8,548 nt of DNA from positions 1-8,548 of the forward strand of contig JACRBR010000075.1 of the NCBI GenBank assembly GCA_016213125.1, written 5' to 3'. A model generated the notes under the pieces. It saw only the letters and a program-made list of their open reading frames with translations, had not been told where the DNA came from and searched no databases. Every line of letters starts with the position of its first letter. The first letter of the stretch is position 1. Source of the DNA: Chloroflexota bacterium. Lineage in GTDB: Bacteria; Chloroflexota; Dehalococcoidia; DSTF01; JACRBR01. A program made the position numbers and the translations under genes. Below, in pieces: positions 4,544 through 8,548 of the stretch.

Positions 4544-7500
4544 TTATACGCGGGATGACGCTTCGTTGTAAAGCGCGCTCAGCCGCTCCGTGGGCTCCTC
4601 GTTCAGGTCGTCCTTGAGAAGCTGGCGAAAGCGGCGGTAGTGCCGGACCGCGGACGCGCCATCGTTCATGGCGACATGCGCGCGCATGATGCCGTAGGCG
4701 GCGGCCTCGCTGTATGTATCCACCGCCTCCAACGCCCGGAACAGCTGCAGCGCCTCCTCGAAGCGGCCCTCGCGCAGGCGGCGCGCGCCAAGCTCGTTCA
4801 GCGCCTCGATGTAGCGGTCCTCCAACTCGCGGCGCAACGGCTCCGCCCACTCGCTATACGTGGACGCGAGGAACGGACCCTTGTACAGGGCCACGGCTTC
4901 CTCCAGCTTCGCCGCTCGATCGTCATCGCTCTTCGCGACGTCCGCCTCGAGCATGGCCTTGTTGAAGCCATCGACGTCTGTGGTGTGGACGCCCCTGGGG
5001 TTGACGGCATAGGCGCCGTTGTTGTCGCGGACGACGCACTCGTGGAAGAGGGCGCGGCGCAGGCGATACAGGCTGGAGTGGAAGTTGCTGTTGCACTTCG
5101 ATTCGGGCAGATCGGGCCAGAGCGCGGCGAAGATCTCCTCTTTGCTGACAGGCTCCTGGCGATGCAGCAGGTAGAAGAACATCTCCTTGCTCTTCTCGCT
5201 GCGCCACTCCAGGTCCGAGACCTGCCGCTCCGCTACGAGCACGCTGCCGCGCCCGAAGGCGAACGCGCGCACCGCGGGCACCATGTCGGGGGCCGGCGCA
5301 TCTGCCTTGCGACCGGAGGCGCGTTTCGGGCGGACCTCCTCGGTGATGGCGGCGATCAATGGCTCGGCGGTGTGGCGGACCAGCGCGTAGTCCAGCATCT
5401 CCTTCGCGCCGGTAGCGTAGGGCCGCAGGAAGCGCCGATAGCCGAGCTCGTCGCAGATACGGGCAGCGCGATCAAGCTCCGCCATTGCGCGCCGAGGCTG
5501 ATGCGAGTCGTAGAGCGCGCGCGAGCGGAGAAACGCCGCTACGGCCATCTGGTGCCGGTTGTTCGCCGACTCGAAATGCTTCCACGCGTTGTCGAGCGCG
5601 CGCAGGGCCCCAGCCGCATCGCCGCGGGCGAGTGCGAGCTGGCCTTCCGCGAGCTGGTGCTGGGCGACGCGGGCGGGGGGCTCGCCGGGCTTCGGGGCCG
5701 CCTGCTTCAGGAGCTGCGCGGCCTCCTCACCCTGCCCCATCCCGAGCCGCGTGAGCGCCAGCCCCTCCGCCACTTCAGTCGTCAGGTACGGGATCTGCAG
5801 GCCATCGACGAGCGGGCGCACCTCGTCGTACGCGGCCAGCGACTCCTCGAAGCGGCCCATACAGCGGTAGGTCTCCGCCATGCCGGCGATGATGGCCGCC
5901 TCGGCGAAGGTGTTGCCGGCGCCGCGCACGAGGCGCAGGCCGCGCTCGTACACCTGCAGCGACTGGTCGAACTCACCCAGTTCGTAGTACACCATGCCGG
6001 TGTTGTTCAGGGTCAGGCCCAGGTCGAAGGTGTTGCCTGCGCGCTCGAAGGCGGACTGCGCGCGCTGAAGCGCTCCCAGCGCCTGCAGCGACTCGCCGCG
6101 CGTCGAGTAGCACTGGGCCAGCGTCCCGCAGGTGTTGCCGATGCCGCGCAGATCGCCCACCTGCTCGAACAAGCGGCGTGCCTCCTCCAGTTCGTCGATG
6201 GCGGCGTCGAAGTCGCCGGCCAGCGTGTGGGTTACGCCGATGTTGCGCAGCGCGTCGGCCAGCAGCGCGTCATCGGCGTCCGAGGCGGACTCGATCAGGC
6301 CGCGCGCCTCATTGAAGGTGGCGAGCGCCTCGTCGTTGTATCCCTTGAAGCGCTGCGTCTCACCGCGCACGAAGAGCGCCTCGACGATGCCGGGCGCATC
6401 CTCGATGTTCCGGAGCATCCGGAGCGCCTCTTCGACAAGGCGCAACGCCTCGTCGAACTCCTCCAGCTTCATCGACGCCCGGGCGCGCCATACCAGGAGC
6501 GTGGGGCGCACGGCGGCGGCATCGTGCGGGAGACGATCGATCCACTCCGCCAGACCGCGGGCCTGGCCCTGCTGGATGAGCCTGGGGGCGATCTCGTCCA
6601 GCACCTCCGCCGCCTGCGTCCACTCCTCGAGCTCGAAGAGCAGCTCGACAGCTTCGTTCAGCATGCCGAAGCGCGAGAGCGTGTCGGCGGATTCGCGCCC
6701 GGCCGCGGCGAAGGCGTCCGGCTCGTCGGCGCGGAACTGCTGCATCAACAGCGAGCGCAGCAGCGGGTGGCAACGGTACATCGGAGGCTCATCGGCGTGC
6801 TGGGTCACGAACAGCACGCGCGCGGAGGCCTCGCGCAGCAGGCGCTCGCTATCGCGACGGCCGGTGACATCGTTGCAGAGCGCGGGCGTCCATACCGGCA
6901 GGAGGGAGACCTCACGCAGGAAGGCGCGCAGGTCATCCGGCACCGTGAGCAACGCTTCGCCGCGGACGTAATCCGCCAGCGACATGCCGACGTTCGGCCC
7001 AGCGATGCTTCCCGCGCCCCCGGCGGCCGCTTCGCCCTCCACCTCCGCTCGACGGGGTACCGGTTCGGAGCCGGCGCCCAGGATCAGCGCGGCGGCCCAG
7101 CCTTCGGTCCGCTCGAATAGCGTCTCAGCCTCATCCTCGGAGACGGCGCGTCCCAGCGAGCCGAGCAGCTCGCGTACCTCACGCGGAGTGAAGGCGAGGT
7201 CGGCCGCGCCCAACGACGTCACCTCGCGGCGGGCCATCAACCGGGCGAGCGAGGGGACGGGCGGCCGGGTGCGCGAGGTCATGACGATGTGCAGGTTCTC
7301 GGGCGCGCGCTCCAGCATGTAGCCGAGCGTCTCCATGATGGCGGCGTCCGACTCGACCAGGTGCACGTCATCGAGCAGGAGGACGGTGTAGTCGTCCTGG
7401 TCGGCGATGGTGTTGACGATGACGGCGGAGATGGTGCGCGGCTGCCAGAAGCGCTCGTCACCCAGCTCGACCTCGGTATTGAAGCGCAGCCGGAGCGCGG

Positions 7501-7774
7501 CGGCGAGGGAGCGGGCGAAGGCCGGCAGGTCGGCGTCCCAGGCGTCGAGGGCGACCCAGACCGGCGCGAAGTCGGTGGTTTCGAGCCAGTCGACGCAGAG
7601 GGTGGTCTTGCCGTAGCCGGCCGGGGCGGCGATGAGGGTACCCTTCACCCCGACGGCCATGTCGAGCAGGGCGTTCAGGCGGGGACGGCGGACGACATCG
7701 GGCCGGCGTCGGGGCACGGCGAACTTCGACGTCGCAACGCCCTCGATGTTGCGCGGTCTGCGATCGCCCCCCAT
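4544..7774 (-). CDS. MalT-type STAND ATPase - TPR - winged helix - BTAD transcriptional regulator
   Basis: The 1,076-residue product has four parts. Residues 17-60 carry the MalT/LuxR-type opening KFAVPRRRPDVVRRPRL and Walker A APAGYGKTT (50-58). Walker B is VLLLDDVH (131-138), a sensor-like TSR follows (166-168), and RCHPLLRSLL (334-343) is the conserved segment closing the NTPase region. A Gly/Ala/Glu-rich linker occupies about 236-262. Residues about 365-800 are tandem TPR-like helical hairpins (for example ALRNIGVTHTLAGDFDAAI, LTLNNTGMVYYELGEFDQSL). An OmpR/PhoB-like winged helix lies at about 836-927 (EEIFAALWPD ... SLYRLRRAL) and a bacterial transcriptional activator domain at 932-1076 (KGPFL ... 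LEDRYIEALNELG ... AMNDGASAVRHYRRF). Such proteins are ATP-dependent switches that oligomerise on an inducer and activate transcription. In actinobacterial SARP/AfsR proteins the DNA-binding pair is N-terminal; here it is C-terminal, replacing the LuxR helix-turn-helix of MalT. Inducer and targets are unknown. Confidence 0.93.
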   Translation of the reverse strand: MGGDRRPRNIEGVATSKFAVPRRRPDVVRRPRLNALLDMAVGVKGTLIAAPAGYGKTTLCVDWLETTDFAPVWVALDAWDADLPAFARSLAAALRLRFNTEVELGDERFWQPRTISAVIVNTIADQDDYTVLLLDDVHLVESDAAIMETLGYMLERAPENLHIVMTSRTRPPVPSLARLMARREVTSLGAADLAFTPREVRELLGSLGRAVSEDEAETLFERTEGWAAALILGAGSEPVPRRAEVEGEAAAGGAGSIAGPNVGMSLADYVRGEALLTVPDDLRAFLREVSLLPVWTPALCNDVTGRRDSERLLREASARVLFVTQHADEPPMYRCHPLLRSLLMQQFRADEPDAFAAAGRESADTLSRFGMLNEAVELLFELEEWTQAAEVLDEIAPRLIQQGQARGLAEWIDRLPHDAAAVRPTLLVWRARASMKLEEFDEALRLVEEALRMLRNIEDAPGIVEALFVRGETQRFKGYNDEALATFNEARGLIESASDADDALLADALRNIGVTHTLAGDFDAAIDELEEARRLFEQVGDLRGIGNTCGTLAQCYSTRGESLQALGALQRAQSAFERAGNTFDLGLTLNNTGMVYYELGEFDQSLQVYERGLRLVRGAGNTFAEAAIIAGMAETYRCMGRFEESLAAYDEVRPLVDGLQIPYLTTEVAEGLALTRLGMGQGEEAAQLLKQAAPKPGEPPARVAQHQLAEGQLALARGDAAGALRALDNAWKHFESANNRHQMAVAAFLRSRALYDSHQPRRAMAELDRAARICDELGYRRFLRPYATGAKEMLDYALVRHTAEPLIAAITEEVRPKRASGRKADAPAPDMVPAVRAFAFGRGSVLVAERQVSDLEWRSEKSKEMFFYLLHRQEPVSKEEIFAALWPDLPESKCNSNFHSSLYRLRRALFHECVVRDNNGAYAVNPRGVHTTDVDGFNKAMLEADVAKSDDDRAAKLEEAVALYKGPFLASTYSEWAEPLRRELEDRYIEALNELGARRLREGRFEEALQLFRALEAVDTYSEAAAYGIMRAHVAMNDGASAVRHYRRFRQLLKDDLNEEPTERLSALYNEASSRV

Positions 7775-7784
7775 TACGTGGGGG

Positions 7785-7790
7785 ATTATA
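7785..7790 (-). promoter_or_regulatory. Consensus -10 box of the large regulator
   Basis: A perfect TATAAT on the minus strand (ATTATA at 7785-7790 on the plus strand) ends 10 nt before ATG 7774, leaving at most a few untranslated bases. No Shine-Dalgarno lies between. The -35 position (CGACTG, 7808-7813) is poor, which would suit activator-dependent transcription. Confidence 0.65.
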
Positions 7791-7803
7791 GGGTAGTTCT
7801 CGG

Positions 7804-7817
7804 TCGTCAGTCGTCAG
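7804..7817. repeat. Tandem heptamer at the -35 position of the regulator promoter
   Basis: TCGTCAG is repeated directly at 7804-7810 and 7811-7817, covering the weak -35 position. Direct heptamer repeats overlapping the -35 are the known binding mode of SARP-type winged-helix/BTAD proteins, usually with an 11-bp rather than a 7-bp period. Autoregulation is an inference. Confidence 0.4.
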
Positions 7818-7840
7818 TGCGGCCGGAAACCTTGCCGGTC

Positions 7841-7860
7841 CGCCTCTCGCTCAAGAGGCG
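7841..7860. other. Hairpin across the stop codon of the deacylase gene
   Basis: CGCCTCT (7841-7847) and AGAGGCG (7854-7860) form a 7-bp stem whose 6-nt loop contains the TGA of the deacylase gene (7851-7853, minus). No T-run follows on the minus strand, so termination is unlikely without another factor. Confidence 0.35.
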
Positions 7861-8333
7861 GTCACCCAGCGCGCCAGGGTGACGGTTAGGAGAGCCTCGA
7901 CGCGCAACTCGAGGTCGACGCCGCGGGCGCCGGCGCTGACGTGGATCTTCTCGAGCGAACGCGCCGACTCATCGAGGAAGACGTCGAAGCGGGCGGGCTG
8001 CTTCAGCCCGAGGGCGGAGATGCCACCGACCTGCATGCCGGTGAGGTCCTCGGCCTCGCGCTGCTTCGCCATCCGCAGCTTCTTCTCGCCGAGGCTGGTG
8101 GCGAGCGACTTGAGGTCGACCTCCGCCTCGACGGGGACCATCACGAGCATCGGCCTGGCGCGAGGATTGGCGTCGCGGAGGACAACCAGGGTCTTGTAGA
8201 CGCGGGCCGGATCGGCGCCGATGAGCGCGGCGGCCTCGGCGCCGGGGTGGAAGGCGCCGGAGTCGTCGTAGATCTTCGGGACGTAGGGGATGTGCCGCGC
8301 GTCGAGGACGCGCATGGCGTGGGTCTTGTCCAT
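7851..8333 (-). CDS. ybaK: YbaK-family Cys-tRNA(Pro) deacylase
   Basis: The 160-residue product matches the YbaK/EbsC editing domain in length and order. DPARVYKTLVV (41-51) carries the catalytic lysine (K47; K46 in E. coli YbaK). VMVPVEAEVDLKSLATSLGEKKLRMA (64-89) follows, then TGMQVGGISALG (98-109), the GGISPLG signature with Pro changed to Ala. FDVFLDESA (116-124) and IHVSAGARGVDLEL (130-143) complete the fold. The enzyme hydrolyses cysteine mistakenly attached to tRNA-Pro by prolyl-tRNA synthetase, acting in the cytoplasm. The same frame is open to 8402, but the extra residues include terminator sequence and do not match the family. ATG 8333 is chosen over ATG 8342 because a -10-like box ends 7 nt before it and overlaps ATG 8342. 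The gene follows a terminator and seems to be transcribed alone. Confidence 0.9.
   Translation of the reverse strand: MDKTHAMRVLDARHIPYVPKIYDDSGAFHPGAEAAALIGADPARVYKTLVVLRDANPRARPMLVMVPVEAEVDLKSLATSLGEKKLRMAKQREAEDLTGMQVGGISALGLKQPARFDVFLDESARSLEKIHVSAGARGVDLELRVEALLTVTLARWVTAS
7861..7883. other. Inverted repeat within the 3' end of the deacylase gene
   Basis: GTCACCC (7861-7867) and GGGTGAC (7877-7883) are perfect 7-bp arms around a 9-nt loop. They fall in codons for the final residues (TVTLARWVTAS) and may simply reflect coding sequence. With the adjacent hairpin at 7841-7860 they would give a structured mRNA 3' end. Confidence 0.4.
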
Positions 8334-8340
8334 CGCGGCC

Positions 8341-8369
8341 ATCGTACGGGATGCTCGGCACCATGAAAA
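8341..8369 (-). promoter_or_regulatory. Candidate promoter of the deacylase gene, overlapping the upstream terminator's T-run
   Basis: On the minus strand TTTTCA (8364-8369; four of six -35 positions) and TACGAT (8341-8346; four of six) are 17 bp apart. The -35 uses the T-run of the preceding terminator. The -10 ends 7 nt before ATG 8333, predicting a leaderless message. Confidence 0.4.
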
Positions 8370-8391
8370 AACGCGGGCTGGCGCCCGCGTT
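8366..8391 (-). terminator. Rho-independent terminator of the right-edge gene
   Basis: On the minus strand AACGCGGGC and GCCCGCGTT (9-bp stem, 8383-8391 and 8370-8378) enclose a 4-nt loop, and a six-T run (8366-8371) follows. It lies about 30 nt after the TAA of the right-edge gene and isolates that gene from the deacylase gene. Confidence 0.88.
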
Positions 8392-8420
8392 ATCAGAAGC
8401 ATGTTGAGAGGCAGTTGTGC

Positions 8421-8548
8421 TTACGCCGGGACGTCGGCGGCTTCGTCGCCTTCGTCGGCGGCGGCTTCGCCGTCGAGGTCGATGTTCTGCCCGGCGCGGG
8501 TGAGCAGCAGCGGGCGCTTGCGGTTGCGGATCGTATCGCCGCTGACGA
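8421..8548 (-). CDS. C-terminal end of an unidentified protein, cut by the window edge
   Basis: The minus-strand frame ending in TAA (8421-8423) is open to the right edge and supplies 41 complete codons. The readable part begins VSGDTIRNRKRPLLLTRAGQ, a basic, probably folded segment. It ends in an acidic alanine-rich tail (EAAADEGDEAADVPA) of the kind often found as a disordered C-terminus. The strong terminator about 30 nt downstream supports a genuine gene end. The fragment is too short for me to assign a family. Confidence 0.65.
   Translation of the reverse strand, partial: VSGDTIRNRKRPLLLTRAGQNIDLDGEAAADEGDEAADVPA

Noticed and set aside
4640..7120. Very long plus-strand open frame (826 codons) antisense to the large regulator
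   Set aside because: The minus-strand frame gives clear Walker, TPR, winged-helix and BTAD sequence. The antisense frame reads as low-complexity Arg/Leu/Gly/Val text with no domain, a GC-rich shadow.
8334..8402. Extended N-terminus for the deacylase starting at 8402
   Set aside because: The extension translates the terminator hairpin and has no counterpart in the YbaK family, which begins near MDKTHAMRVL.

Overview
This is a GC-rich bacterial chromosomal window. The gene set suggests a member of the Chloroflexota or a similar high-GC lineage. The main reason is a 1,076-residue regulator that joins a MalT-type ATPase and a TPR array to a C-terminal winged-helix/BTAD pair, an architecture common in that phylum. 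This is an inference; there is no marker gene here to settle it. There is no prophage, insertion sequence, CRISPR array or obvious genomic island.

Layout, left to right. Bases 1-795 (+) hold the 3' part of a PQQ-dependent glucose/sorbosone dehydrogenase-type protein. Bases 864-1176 (+) carry three tRNA genes, Leu(CAG), Arg(GCG) and Met/Ile2(CAT), ending in a strong intrinsic terminator at 1188-1211. On the minus strand lies a GT-B type glycosyltransferase (1227-2330). Next come a hypothetical protein (2433-2900) and, just upstream of it on the same strand, a GGDEF-fold protein that has lost the GGDEF signature (2947-3405); these two look like a small operon. A small hypothetical gene (3534-3851, +) diverges from that pair. 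An NTF2/SnoaL-like protein follows (3984-4448, +). It converges on the large STAND/TPR/BTAD regulator (4544-7774, -), and two tandem copies of a perfect 14-bp palindrome lie between their ends. A YbaK-type Cys-tRNA(Pro) deacylase (7851-8333, -) comes next. A terminator at 8366-8391 closes an upstream minus-strand gene, whose last 41 codons run off the right edge.

Most of these genes are single housekeeping, regulatory or hypothetical units with no evident shared pathway. The most interesting pattern is in the start regions. At least five genes lack a Shine-Dalgarno sequence and instead have a -10-like hexamer only 7-10 nt before the chosen ATG, which points to leaderless mRNAs. Further items worth checking are the GGDEF-less GGDEF-fold protein with its hypothetical partner, a 10-bp word at the same distance from both -10 boxes of the divergent pair, and the tandem palindromes. 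I did not find a convincing new multi-gene system.
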